Numbered from the stretch's first letter, positions 11,505 through 22,979 are shown. The stretch: 64,000 nt of DNA from Carallia brachiata (GCA_021464245.1 JADCRB010000013.1:11933631-11997630); one strand, 5' to 3'. The notes: generated by a model not told the origin, from the sequence alone. Made by a program: numbers and translations.

Positions 11505-12293
11505 ACACCATTAAACTTTTGTAAATGTTGTTTAATTACTGTTTGCTAAAATTGTAAAAAGGCCACCGGTCAATGAACAGTAAATACTGTTTATAAAAAT
11601 TTCAAAAAAGTCACCGGTCCTACGACAGTACTTAAACAGTACCCCTACCATCTATAAAACCAACCTTCTACCTCATTTGAGAGACAGAACTTGGAAGGCA
11701 CTTCCTCTCTCTAGTAAAACCCTCTCTCTAAAACTCTCTTCTCCTTTCTAAAACCTGGAAGTCTCCAGCTCTCCAGAAAGGTTCCTCTTCCTTTGTAAAG
11801 GTCCTTTCTGTTTAAACTCTGTAACTCCCTTTATGTAATAACTTTCTATTTATATTTCGTTCTTATTTCTGTTCTTTTATTTTCATTTAAGCACCAGATG
11901 TCGTAGGCTTTGCCTCCCGAGTTGGATGCTTGTATCTGTTTATTTATGTTTTATTTTCTGTTCTTTCCCTTTATGTTCTTTAGTTATATATATACTTTTA
12001 TCTCTGAAGTATATAGGCTGGAAACTAGAACCATAAGGATTCTGAGAATCTCTTTGAGATCGAGGATCTAGTTCAGGTGAAACAACGCTAGTACTTTAGA
12101 TCTATGTTCTTCTGTGCCAATCTGTTTCTTGTTTTGTTTCAACGTCCATGTTTATAGTATTATTTCTTCTTTTAATTTTCTGTTCACAGTTTTAGTTTCA
12201 TATTTCATTTGTTTAGATCTACTCCTCCCCAGATCCCGGTTGGTATTTGTTCATTTGTTTAGATCTACTCCTCCCCAGATCCCGGTTGGTATT
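11505..12293 (+). promoter_or_regulatory. Pararetrovirus promoter and terminal-repeat region, forward copy A
   Basis: Non-coding. A TATA box (CTATAAAA, 11653-11660) follows two ACCGGT-centred direct repeats. Transcription would start about 30 bp downstream, near the pyrimidine-rich CTCTCT stretch. The poly(A) signal seen as AATAAA in other copies is altered to AATAAC here (about 11837). The region ends at the primer site. In a caulimovirid it drives the terminally redundant pregenomic RNA. Here it would transcribe rightwards into the ORF1 fragment at 12506. Confidence 0.75.
11556..11618 (+). promoter_or_regulatory. Paired ACCGGT boxes around an 8-bp inverted repeat
   Basis: Two direct repeats of the type AAAAAGGCCACCGGTC (ACCGGT at 11565-11570 and 11613-11618) flank an inverted repeat, GAACAGTA-AA-TACTGTTT (11575-11592). 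The block lies about 35-100 bp upstream of the TATA box and is kept in every promoter copy of both lineages. I infer that it is an upstream activating element. Confidence 0.5.
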
Positions 12294-12297
12294 TGGT
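12206..12297 (+). repeat. 46-bp direct duplication just before the primer site
   Basis: Two units (12206-12251 and 12252-12297) contain CATTTGTTTAGATCTACTCC and end near the primer site. The other copies in the window have one unit. It is a local duplication in the terminal-repeat/PBS junction of this copy. Confidence 0.8.
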
Positions 12298-12306
12298 ATC
12301 AGAGCC
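12294..12306 (+). other. tRNA-iMet primer binding site, forward copy A
   Basis: TGGTATCAGAGCC is a perfect match to the 3' end of plant initiator tRNA-Met (complement). It is the minus-strand primer site used by caulimovirids. It marks the conventional start of the viral genome and separates the terminal-repeat region from the leader. Confidence 0.9.
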
Positions 12307-12505
12307 TAGGAAGGCTATAGATTTGTAGAAATTTATTCTGTTTTTAAATAGTTTGGATTTTGGTTGTGAGCCAGACTAGATTCCAATTGAACCTGGTGCA
12401 GAGGTAAGTAGCAGTAAGTCCCGACGTACAGGGAATCAGTCTGTGTGCTGCAAAGGTATAACCTGGAGTAGTCTATCATAAACAACATCCATATTATTTT
12501 TAAAC
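12307..12505 (+). promoter_or_regulatory. Viral 5' leader with a consensus splice donor
   Basis: The leader lies between the primer site and the ORF1 ATG. It contains CAGAGGTAAGTA (donor GT at 12404-12405), a strong 5' splice site, and a second GTAAGT 11 bases on. The leader of lineage B keeps the second one. No ORF2-scale coding is present. See the finding on subgenomic RNA. Confidence 0.55.
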
Positions 12506-13317
12506 ATGGATCCAAATTTCTATAGATCCACTTCTTTCTCAAACTCTTCTACCTCAGACTCCTCTGAGATCCGTAGAGTAGTAAATCGTGAAGAAATTAT
12601 TTATGAAAATTTTAAAAAATTGATAATTGGGAAATACCCCGTGTTAAACCTAGTCAGATATATCATCTGTCCAAATCTATCTTTGCTAAACTTCCTTTTA
12701 AAACAGATCTCCACATTAAAACTGAAGAGAGAGATATTCCTCTTTCAGACTCGTTAAAAGAAATTTTTCTTTTGACTTCTGAGTCACTTAAACAACATAA
12801 AACCAAAGGTTTTGAATATATTCATATCGGACTTATTCAAGTTGCTTTTAGACCCCTTACTCGTGAAGGATTAGACACTTCTATTCTTGCAGTTCTTAGG
12901 GATGCTCGACATACTAAATTTCAAGATTCTCTGCTTGGAACGGTTGAATGTACTTTAAACACTGGACCAATCTCTTTTGATTGTTATCTTGACTTGGATA
13001 TTTCTCTTAATGATAAACATATTTTAAAAGCTGCAGTTTTGTAAATAAAAACTCATAATTATCATATGCTTCCCGGTTCCATTCTAGTTGCATTGATGTT
13101 TAGCATTCATTATAAACTCATGGCATCTGCATTCACTCCCATTAAACATTTGCAGAAGTTTGTTAAAGGAGAAACCCTTCTGATACAAATAGATCTCACA
13201 AGGTCTAATGTTCAGATTCCTAAACCCATTCAATGGAAAGATATAACTTTTCCAACAGAATGGACTTTGCAAGGAGCTGCCCCACCGGTAGAATTACCTC
13301 CCTGGAGATAAACCAAA
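12506..13317 (+). pseudogene. Pararetrovirus ORF1 5' fragment: movement-protein region, copy A
   Basis: It begins at the natural ORF1 ATG (12506; MDPNFYRSTSFSNSS) and runs through the movement-protein domain. A one-base loss near 12617 shifts the frame, TAA occurs at about 13042, and the segment ends at about 13317, where the sequence turns into a minus-strand ORF2 piece. It is the start of a second forward genome unit following 4158-12306, which suggests the source was a head-to-tail concatemer. Confidence 0.82.
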
Positions 13318-13533
13318 AAAGTCATTAAACCATACCTGCTGATAATCTCAACATGAAAAAAAAAAATGGAAGGATCAGGATTATTAGGGTCAAGTTGTAT
13401 ACCTTCCAAAAGAAATGGAGAGCCATACTGTTTAGGGTAGAGGATATCCATGATCTGACAAGTGGAATATAAATAGTCTTTGTTAGGATCAAAGGTGGTA
13501 TCCGTAAAGGTTTTCCGTTGTCCATCAATTTTT
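13318..13533 (-). pseudogene. Inverted ORF2 internal fragment, lineage A
   Basis: On the minus strand it encodes part of the aromatic-rich core of ORF2 (the stretch around MDILHPKQYGSPFLLEG), equivalent to 14947-15160. An A-run expansion and substitutions break the frame. It sits exactly at the turning point between the forward and reverse genomes. Confidence 0.8.
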
Positions 13534-14269
13534 TCCCGGGATCTGGGGAGGAGTAGATCTAAACAAATGAAATATGAAACTCAAACTATGAACAGAAAAT
13601 TAAAAGAAGAAATAATACTATAAACATGGAAGTTGAAACAAAACAAGAAACAGATTGGCATAGAAGATCATAGATCTAAAGCACTGGCGTTGTTTCACGT
13701 GAACTAGATCCTCGATCTCAAAGAGATTCTCAAATCCTTATGGTTCCAGTTTCTAGCCTATATACTTCAGAGATAAAAGTATATATATAACTAAAGAACA
13801 TAAAGGAAAAGAACAGAAAATAAAACATAAATAAACAGATACAAGCATCCAACTTGGGAGGCAAAGCCTACCACATCTGGTGCTTAAATGAAAATGAAAG
13901 AACAGAAATAAGAACGAAATATAAATAGAAATTTATTACATAAAGGGAGTTACAGAGTTTAAATAGAAAGGACCTTTACAAAGGAAGAGGAACCTTTCTG
14001 GAGAGCTGGAGACTTCCAGGTTTTAAAAAGGAGAAGAGAGTTTTAGAGAGAGAGTTTTACTAGAGAGAGGAAGTGCCTTCCAAGTTCTGTCTGTCAAATG
14101 AGGCAGAAGGTTAGTTTTATAGAAGGTAGGGGTACTGTTTAGGTACTGTCGCAGGACCGGTGACATTTTTGAAATTTTTATGAACAGTATTTACTGTTCA
14201 TTGACCGGTGGCCTTTTTGCAATTTTAGCAAACAGTAATTAAACAGCGTTTACCAAAGTTGAATGGTGC
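13534..14269 (-). promoter_or_regulatory. Pararetrovirus promoter and terminal-repeat region, reverse copy A
   Basis: This is the minus-strand equivalent of 11505-12280. TATA box at 14115-14122 (TTTTATAG on the plus strand), ACCGGT boxes and the GAACAGTA/TACTGTTC inverted repeat between 14150 and 14230, and an AATAAA poly(A) signal at 13932-13937. The primer site is missing because the junction at 13533 cut it off. Transcription would run leftwards, towards the forward-oriented promoter of the other arm. Confidence 0.75.
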
Positions 14270-15827
14270 TTACAAATCAAACGAATCCTGAGCATATCCT
14301 GGAGGAGCCGTATCTTCTTCCTCTTCTTCACTGGAGTCTTCTGAATCTTTGGCAAGGTTAATGGTTTTGCCAGTAGACTTCTTGGAGGAAGAAGAAGGAG
14401 TTAATTCCTGAGACATTTCTTGCATGATTGCAAGATATTCTTCTCTGGTTTTAGCAGTGGAGAGTTTAAATTGCCAATGAGACTTCTCGGCCAGAAAAGA
14501 AGCATGCTCTTTGTTCATGGATGGCAACTGAGGATAAGAAGCCTCTGCATGTTGTTTTAGATGTACAGTGAGCCATTTGTCAACTGCTGGGAGTTTAACA
14601 TTGGAAGGAATGTCATACTTGTTCCACCATCGGATGTAGAACAGTCTGGCAACCATATTTCCAGCTTTATGGGGTACAAATTTGTAATCCCATTTTAATA
14701 CCCATGGTATAAAAAAGTTTATACAAAAGGAAAAGATTTTGGGGAAATGCTTTTCCTGTTCTGGGGTTTTGTAGTGTTTATCAAAAAGTTTATAACAGGG
14801 TATCAATTCTTCTGGGAGGATGAATTGAGTACAACCAAAATAATCCCACCATTGAAGGAACCATTTTGGAATCTGTTTAGGCTGAAAGGTTTTATCAAAA
14901 TAGATTAGCCAAGTGTGGCCACGTTTAGAATTTTGGTAGAAAAAGGCATTAAACCATGCCTGCTGATAATCCCAATATGAAAAATAAAGGGAAGGATCAG
15001 GATTATTAGGGTCAAGTTGTATACCTTCCAAAAGAAATGGAGAGCCATACTGTTTAGGGTGGAGGATATCCATGATCTGACAAGTGGAATATGAATAGTC
15101 TTTGTTAGGATCAAAGATGGTATCCGTAAAGGTTTTCCATTGTCCATCAATTTTTACATGGTATTGAAATTTGAATTTTACTGAGGGATGGTCTGTTTCA
15201 GAAAGGAGGGCCATATAGTAGGCAACTGGTTTCCGAAAATCCCAAGGTTTAAATTCCCAATTGGCATCAAAACAATTTAAAACTGCACCATATGAGGTTC
15301 CCTGATGTTTACCTGAAGTTGGGGTATACCCTTCTTCATTCAAAAAGAGATTTTAATGAAATTCCTTTTGAACATAATCTGTCCACTTATCCGAAGACAA
15401 GGGTTTTAGAAATTTTATTTTGAGACGTCTCCTGAGTAGAAGATGAGACAATCTCCTTTTGTTTTAAAGCGGGTTTAGAGGCAATACCTGAGGTCTTCAC
15501 AGGCTGTGGTTTATTTTCGAGGTTTTGGAGGGCAAGAACCATTTGAGGGTCTTGAGCCAGTTTAGCAGCTCATTCAATAACAAACTGTTTTTTAGATTCT
15601 AGTCCTTTTTCCTTGGCGAGTTCTTCCTCTTTTCCGGCAATATCTGCCCAAGATTTTTTAACAGTTTTAAGAACTCTGGGGTTATTTTCCGGAGTGGGTT
15701 TAATGGCTTTAATGGCTGCTGAGAGCAGTTTTCCTGTGACTGGTTTAGGAGGGCTTTGGACTGTTTCATCCGAAACCTGGGTTTTACCTTTATCTGAGGT
15801 TTGTTTCTTGGGTTTTTTAGGAGGGAT
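14270..15827 (-). pseudogene. Pararetrovirus ORF2, reverse copy A
   Basis: Minus-strand ORF2. The predicted start at 15827-15825 is changed from ATG to ATC, and a stop interrupts it near 15355 (CAA to TAA). From 15343 down to the natural end at 14270 it is open for 357 codons, covering the whole aromatic-rich domain (WEFKPWDF, HTWLIYFD, FLQWWDYFG) and the acidic Ser/Glu tail ending SFDL. It is very similar to the forward copy at 9961-11504. Confidence 0.82.
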
Positions 15828-18800
15828 GATGAAGGAGGCATGTTTTGGAGAAATTCTCTGGTTAGAAAATCGGGCAAAGAATTATTTTCTCCCTTAATAT
15901 ACTCAATATAAAAATCAAATATACTAAGTATAGCCTGCCATCTAGCAAAAATTTGTTTAGAAACAACATTTTTAACATCTTTTTCTAAAATTTCTTTTGC
16001 AGATTTACAATCAATACGAAGTAAAAACTTTTGATTGAGTAAATCAGCTTGAAACTTAGAAATACATTTTACAATACTTAAAATTTCTTTTTGTATAGTA
16101 AAATAATTGGTTTGAGCACCTTTCCAGTGTCCAGAAGTATATTGAGTAATATATTCCTGCCCATTAGAAAGTTATTTTAAAATACCACCATAACCAAGAT
16201 CCGAAGTATCTGTTTCAACTATCTTTGGTGCAAGAGGATCAAGAAGAGAGAGGCAAGGAATTTTCTTAACCATTTGTTTAATTTTTTGAACAGTAGAAGT
16301 ATGTTCATCTGTCCAAGGAGGAGGATTCTTCCTAAGCCTGTGGTGAAGGGTTTGTAGAGTTGATTGAGATTAGGATAGAAGTCTAAAACATAATTAAGAC
16401 TTCCAAGGAATCTTTGCAACTGGGTTTTATCAAGGATTTTATTTGGAAACTTATCAACAAAAGATAAGGATCGTTGGATTGGAGTAATTGTTCCTTGACA
16501 TATATGATGACCAAATAAAACGAATATTTGTCTGGAAAAGAGACATTTTAGGTTTAGAAATAACGAGGCCATTCTTCTTAGCGATAAAAAAGAATGTTTT
16601 AAAATGTTTAAAATGCTCATTTATGGAATGAGAAAATACCAAGATGTCATCAATGTATACAATGATGAATGATGAATATGCAGTAAAAATATCATTCATT
16701 ATTCGCTGAAATTCACTTGGAGCATTTTTCAAACCAAACGGCATAACATTCCACTCATACTGTCCAAAAGAAACAGTAAAGGCGGTTTTATAACGGTCTT
16801 GTGGGGCAATTTGTATTTGCCAAAAACCTGATTTTAAATCAAATTTGGAGAACATGAATGCATAATGCAACTTATTCAATAAATCCTTTTTATTGGGGAT
16901 TGGACTCCTAATCCATTTTAATGCAGTGTTTAATGATTTATAATTAATGACTAGGCGGGGAACACCTCGTTTAATTTCTGAATTCTTATTAACATAGAAT
17001 GCAGCACATGACCATGGTGATCTGGATTTCCTGATTAACTTCTTACTAAGTAAATTATAAATTTCTTGTTTACAGTGAGCAAGTAACTCAGCATTCATCT
17101 GAATTGGCCTTGCTTTAGTAGGAATTTGACGTTCATCAAAATCCTTTTCATATGGTAGATCAACCATATGTTGTTTTTTGTCCCAAAATGCTGTGGGCAA
17201 ATCAGAACACAATTCAGTTTCAAAAAGAGTTTGTAAGTCAGAAATTTTCTTTTTTACAAAATCAGTTGAAAGCTGTTTTTCAATCTGTTTTAGAGAACAG
17301 AAGTTTTAAAAACAGAAAGATCTGTCTTTTTTGTTTTGATCAAATTATTAATTTCATTATGATAAATGCTATGAGCTTTTAGCAAATGAAGATTTTTGGT
17401 TTTAAGTTTTTCAAGAAAAGAAAGTTTATGTCTCTGAGATGATTTATTATTAAAAAACAAAATACCATGATAATCAACCTCATAAGGAGTTATCATGTTG
17501 ATAAAAGGAGTACCCAATATAACTATATGATGGATATCTTTTACTAATAGAAAAGAAGTTAAAATCCTAATGTCCTGATTAACTATATAAGCATCAACCT
17601 TACCGCTGATAGTTAATCAAGCATTAGCAGTTGAAAGTTTCTCAGAGGTATATTGATGTAAATGTTTAGGAACTATACTCTCTTTGATACAATTCAGGTC
17701 TGCACATGTGTCAAACAGAGCAATAGTTTCTAATGAAAAATCGTTTGAAAAAACAATTTTAATTTTAATCAAATATTTTTGGGAAGTGATTTCCCTCAAA
17801 AGATTTAAAAATTCAGTATTTTCTCCTGAAACCTGAACATCTGGTTCTTGACCAGTTTCAGAATCAACCAAAGTTTTTTGTAAAAGCATTTGCAAAGTTT
17901 GAGAATCATTTGCTTGCTTTTCTTTTAAAACTTTAAGTTCAGTTTTAATAGTCATGATCTCAGATTGCAATTGCCGCAAAGAAAGGTCAGAAGACTTTGG
18001 TTTTCGTGATTTATTTAAAATAGTAGTCAAATCATAGGGGTTTGACTGAGAATTTAAAGCAGTGGTTGTTGTAGCGGGAGGTGATTCCAGAGATTATTGA
18101 AGCTGTAACAAATACTGCTTCTGAATATCTGAATTGTCAATGCTCTTAATGACCTGTAGAATGAATTCTTGGTCTTTTGTAAGAACATTAACTTGTTTAT
18201 CAAAATCAGAATCAGAACTAGTGTTACTACTAGTGTCTGCAAGTTCATCAATCTCAGGATTGTGACTAGATGAACTTTCTTCTGATTCAGAGAGTTCAAT
18301 AAGTAAAGATTGAATCCTTTGACGGATAGCGTCAGTAAGATCAATCTCATTTAATCGTTTATTGAGTTTACAAAAATGAGCAATATGGCCAGGTTTATGA
18401 CATTTAAAACAGACAACTGTTTTACAGGTGGAAGGAGTGGGAAAGCTTGGTTTAAAATTCTTTTGTTTAGGAAATCGTTTCTTTTTCAAAGGTGGTTTAT
18501 AAAAAACATCTTTGGAGGGAAAATGTTTTTTAGAAAACCGTTTGTTTTTTGAAAAAGTTTTAACAGAAGATTTCTTTTTAGAATCATTTGTAATAGGATT
18601 ATATTCAAACTGTTTACAAAAACTACCAAGTTCCTGTCTAGTTCGAGCCATTTCCCATTTCAAATGTTTCTGAAGTTTAATATCCTGGCAAATCTCAAGT
18701 CCTTCCTTTTGGGTTGAACTTATCAATTCACCATATGTGAGTTTATTATAAGGAATGGGATTTCCTATGGTTTCTCTGAGTTTATTACGAACCTTTTCAC

Positions 18801-21392
18801 CTAGAAGAGTAGGGAGTCCTGCAAGGAACTTTTCCTTCGAGAAAGATTGATTAGAATCTTTCCTAAGCATTAACCTAGTGAGAAAAGTATTTTTATAATA
18901 TTTAAAATCACTCAACTTCTTACATCTAAGATTAGATAGAAGTTCAGCGTTTTTATCCTTTAGATGAGAGGGATCTCCTACAAAATGTATGGAGATGGTT
19001 AGAATTAGTGTAGATACTGAATCCAGAATAGGGTTTCCTAATGTATCAAGAATTGGTGTTTCTTGATCATCAAGTTTTACAGAACTTAAAATTTCTAATC
19101 GATCTGCTTCTGTAAGATGGTAATCCCACCATCCTTTAAGCTGTCCTTTAAATCCTGCAATAAGGATTTCAGCTATAGCACGATCAGAAATAGTGGTGTT
19201 TTGAGAACGATAAGCATTAGCTGCCATCGTCATCTGGTGTAAAATACCCAGAATGTTATATTCTGTTATTCCATCTATGTTCCATTCATAAATAGAATTG
19301 GCACTATACTTAGTCTGAGTATTTAACTTTTTAGATTCATTATCAAGATCAGGAGCCCTAGACATGGGAACTGTATAAGGGGTCCAAATAAGTTTATTGA
19401 TTTGGGGAGCATCTATTTCTGATGTAGAAACAGATGATGTTTCGAATTCCTCTAGGGTTTGAATGGTTTTAGAGGACGTGGTTGGAAGACCAAGTCTAAC
19501 AGGAGTATCTAAAACAACCTTAGAACTAGTGGATTCTGCTGATCCTAAAGACTGAAGCTGTTGTTTAATGGAATCCAAGAAACTGGTTTTATCTTGTTGA
19601 AATTGTTGTTTACTGGAAGATGAAACTTTAAAAGGTTTAAAAACAGGATTTTTGTTTATTTGAACGGTTAGAAAATCAGTTGAAAATCTAGTTTTGGAAA
19701 TTTGTTTTTCAATTCTGGTTAACTGATTACCAATAGTGTGTAAATTAACATTAGAAAAATTATTTTGTTCAATCAAACTCTTTAGATTCTTATCTTCAGA
19801 GTTTGTTGGGATTTTCTAAGGCGATGCTTCAATGAAAACTTCTCCTTGTTTAAAAGAACATTTTCGTGGAGGAGGGTATTCAGACTGAATCTGTTTTCCC
19901 TCAACTTCCCAAACTGGAAGTGTTTTTTGTTTAGAAATAGGATTTATGGTTTTAAAAAATGAATTATCTGGTTTTTCCAAAATATCAGTAGGCCATTCAA
20001 AATATGAAAATTCTTTTTTCCAAGCTTCAGAAGTGGATGTATGATATTCAAACCAATCAAAAAATGGAATATGAATTTTATGTGTTTCAAGAAATGCATA
20101 AAATGCTTTTTGTAAATTAGGCAGAATATGTTTAAACTGCATGAAGAACCATTCTCGTATTTGCTTGTTTTTATCAGAATAAAAATCCTTTCTTAAGAAG
20201 GTTTTATCGAGAACAAATTCTTTTTCAAGAACTTTTGAAACATTTTATGTAATAACAGAATAGATTGGAGAAGTTGGTTGAGAAGGAGGACTATCCTGTA
20301 CAACCGGTTCTACTGGTTTAGATGATTCACCTGTCTCATAGACAGGATGAGGAATACTAGTAGAATAACTAGCATGTTTAAAACGTGGGTTAGGCAAATC
20401 CGAAGTAGAATGCCTAGGTTTAGTGACAGGAATGTTTATAACAGAAGGAATCTGTGAAACATTACCTATGTTTATTGTAGAGATAGAATCATCAGAAACC
20501 TAGAACTAACAGACCTAGGAATTCTGTCAAATTTTAAAATGACTTTACCATCACTAAATTGTTTAATCTGGACTAAGTCTGGGTTTATCTCAGGAGGAGG
20601 TAATTCTGCCGGTGGGGCAGCTCCTTGCAAAGTACATTCTGTTGGAAAAGTTATATCTTTCTATTGAATGGGTTTAGGAATCTGAACATTAGACCTTGTG
20701 AGATCTGTTTGTATCAGAAGGGTTTCTCCTTTAACAGACTTCTGCAAATGTTTAATGGGAGTGAATGCAGATGCTATGAGTTTATAATGAATGCAAAACA
20801 TCAATGCAACTGGAATGGAACCAGGAAGCATATGATAATTATGAGTTTTTATTTGCAAAACTGCAGCTTTTAAAATATGTTTATCATTAAGAGAAATAGC
20901 CATGTCAGGATAACAATCAAAGGAGATTAGTCCAGTGTTTAAAGTAGATTCAACCGTTCCAAGTAGAGAATCTTGAAATTTAGTATGTCGAGCATCCCTA
21001 AGAACTGCAAGAATAGAAGTGTTTAATCCTTCACGAGTAAGGGGTCTAAAAGCAACTTGAATAAGTACAATATCAATATATTCAAAACCTTTGGTTTTAT
21101 GCTGTTTAAGTGACTCAGAAGTTAAAAGATAAACTTCTTTTAGCGAGTCTAAAAGAGGAATATCTCTCTGTTCAGTTTTAATGTGGAGATATGTTTTAAA
21201 AGGAAGTTTAGCAAAAATAGATTTAGACAGATGATATATCTGACTAGGTTTAACACGGGGTATTTCCCAATTATCAATGTTTTTAAAATTTTCATAAGTC
21301 ATTTCTTCACGATTTACTACTCTACGGATCTCAGAGAAGTCTGAGGTAGAAGAGTTTGAGAAAGAAGTGGATCTACAGAAATTTGGATCCAT
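15599..21392 (-). pseudogene. Pararetrovirus ORF1 polyprotein, reverse copy A
   Basis: A full-length but broken polyprotein on the minus strand. It starts with ATG at 21392; the movement protein reads open to 20661, where TGG has become TAG. Stops and frame changes fill 20143-20660. The coat N-part is 19816-20142. A coat/nucleocapsid stretch of 560 codons without a stop (18094-19776) includes the CCHC finger (about 18375-18415). Protease (17617-17750), RT (16454-17212, with YIDD) and RNase H (about 15880-16260) follow, separated by frameshifts. The reading frame ends at 15599, so ORF1 overlaps ORF2 by 229 nt in this lineage. Confidence 0.87.
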
Positions 21393-21592
21393 GTTTAAAA
21401 AAAATATGGATGTTGTTTATGATAGACTACTCCAGGTTATACCTTTGCAGCACACAGACTGATTGCCCTGTACGTCGGGACTTTCTGCTGCTTACCTCTG
21501 CACCATGTTCAATTGGAATCTAGTCTGGCTCACAACCAAAATCCAAACTATTTAAAAACATAATAAATTTCTATAGATCTACAGCCTTCCTA
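21393..21592 (-). promoter_or_regulatory. Viral leader, reverse copy A
   Basis: Minus-strand leader between the primer site (21593-21605) and the ORF1 ATG at 21392. The splice donor region reads AGAGGTAAGC in transcript sense (near 21498). Otherwise it matches the forward leader 12307-12505. Confidence 0.6.
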
Positions 21593-21605
21593 GGCTCTGA
21601 TACCA
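21593..21605 (-). other. tRNA-iMet primer binding site, reverse copy A
   Basis: GGCTCTGATACCA on the plus strand is the reverse complement of TGGTATCAGAGCC, a perfect match. About twelve more bases of terminal-repeat sequence follow before the junction at 21617. Confidence 0.88.
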
Positions 21606-21617
21606 AATACCAACCAG

Positions 21618-22235
21618 AATTCTTATTAACATAGAATGCAGCACATGACCATGGTGATCTGGATTTCCTGATTAACTTCTTACTAAGTAAATCAGAAATT
21701 TCTTGTTTACAGTGAGCAAGTAGCTCAGCATTCATCTGAACTGGCCTTGCTTTAGTGGGAATTTGACGTTCATCAAAATCCTTTTCATATGGTAGATCAA
21801 CCATATGTTGTTTTCTGTCCCAAAATACTATGGGCAAATCAGAACACAATTCAGTTTCAAAAAGAGTTTGTAAGTCATAAATTTTCTTTTTTACAAAATC
21901 AGCTGAAAGCTGTTTTTCAATCTATTTTAGAGAAACAGAAGTTTTAAAAACAGAAATATCTGTCTTTTTTGTTTTGATCAAATTATTGATTTCATTATGA
22001 TAAATGCTATGAGCTTTTATCAAATGAAGGTATTTGGTTTTAGGTTTTTCAAGAAAAGAAAGTTTATGTCTCTGAGATGATTTATTATTAAAAAATAAAA
22101 TACCATGATATTCAACCTAATAAGGAGTTATCATGTTGATAAAAGGAGTACCCAAAATAACTGTATAATGGATATCTTTTACCAATAGAAATGAAGTTGA
22201 AATCCTAATGTCCTGATTAACTATATAAGCATCAA
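21618..22235 (-). pseudogene. ORF1 fragment: protease C-terminal part to RT N-terminal part, lineage A
   Basis: Minus-strand piece equivalent to 17027-17600. It covers the segment after the protease active site (around LLVKDIHYTVILGTPFIN) and the start of RT (HMVDLPYEKDF). It has internal stops. The left junction joins it to primer-site flanking DNA and the right one to terminal-repeat sequence (AAATACCAAACGAGATCTGG). Confidence 0.8.
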
Positions 22236-22979
22236 CAAATACCAAACGAGATCTGGGGAGGAGTAGATCTAAACAAATAAAATATGAAACTAAAATTGTG
22301 AAAAGAAAATTAAAAGAAGAAATAATACTATAAACTTGGGCGTTGAAACAAAACAAGGAATAGATTGGCACAGAAGAACATAGATTTAAAGTACTGGCGT
22401 TGTTTCACCTGAACTAGAACCTCGATCTCAAAGAGATTCTCAGAATCCTTATGGTTCCAGTTTCCAGCCTATATACTTCAGAGATAAAAGTATAAATATA
22501 ACTGAAGAACATAAAGGGAAAGAACAAAAAATAAAACATAAATAAACAGATACAAGCATCCAAGTCGGGAGGCAAAGCCTACCACATCTCGTGCTTAAAT
22601 GAAAATGAAAGAACAGAAATAAGAACGAAATATAAATAGAAATTTATTACATAAAGGGAGTTACAGAGTTTAAACTGAAGGACCTTTACAAAGGAAGAGG
22701 AACCTTTCTGGAGAGCTGGAGACTTCCAGGTTTTAGAAAGGAGAAGAGAGTTTTAGAGAGAGGGTTTTACTAGAGAGAGGAAGTGCCTTCCAAGTTCTGT
22801 CTCTCAAATGAGGCAGAAGGTTGGTTTTATAGAAGGTAGGGGTACTGTTTAGGTACTGTCGCAGGACTGGTGGCTTTTTTGAAACTTTTATGAACAGTAT
22901 TTACTGTTCATTGACCGGTGGCCTTTTTGCAATTTTAGCAAACAGTAATTAAACAGCGTTTACAAAAGTTTAATGGTGT
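22236..22979 (-). promoter_or_regulatory. Pararetrovirus promoter and terminal-repeat region, second reverse copy A
   Basis: Equivalent to 13534-14269. TATA at 22825-22832, AATAAA poly(A) signal at 22643-22648, and ACCGGT/inverted-repeat block at about 22865-22925. One ACCGGT has changed to ACCAGT. The primer site is absent because of the upstream junction. Confidence 0.73.

Noticed and set aside
11505..12293. Possible CRISPR-like or satellite array from the repeated motifs.
   Set aside because: Only two spaced motif copies and one 46-bp duplication are present, in a plant-virus promoter setting; there is no regular array.
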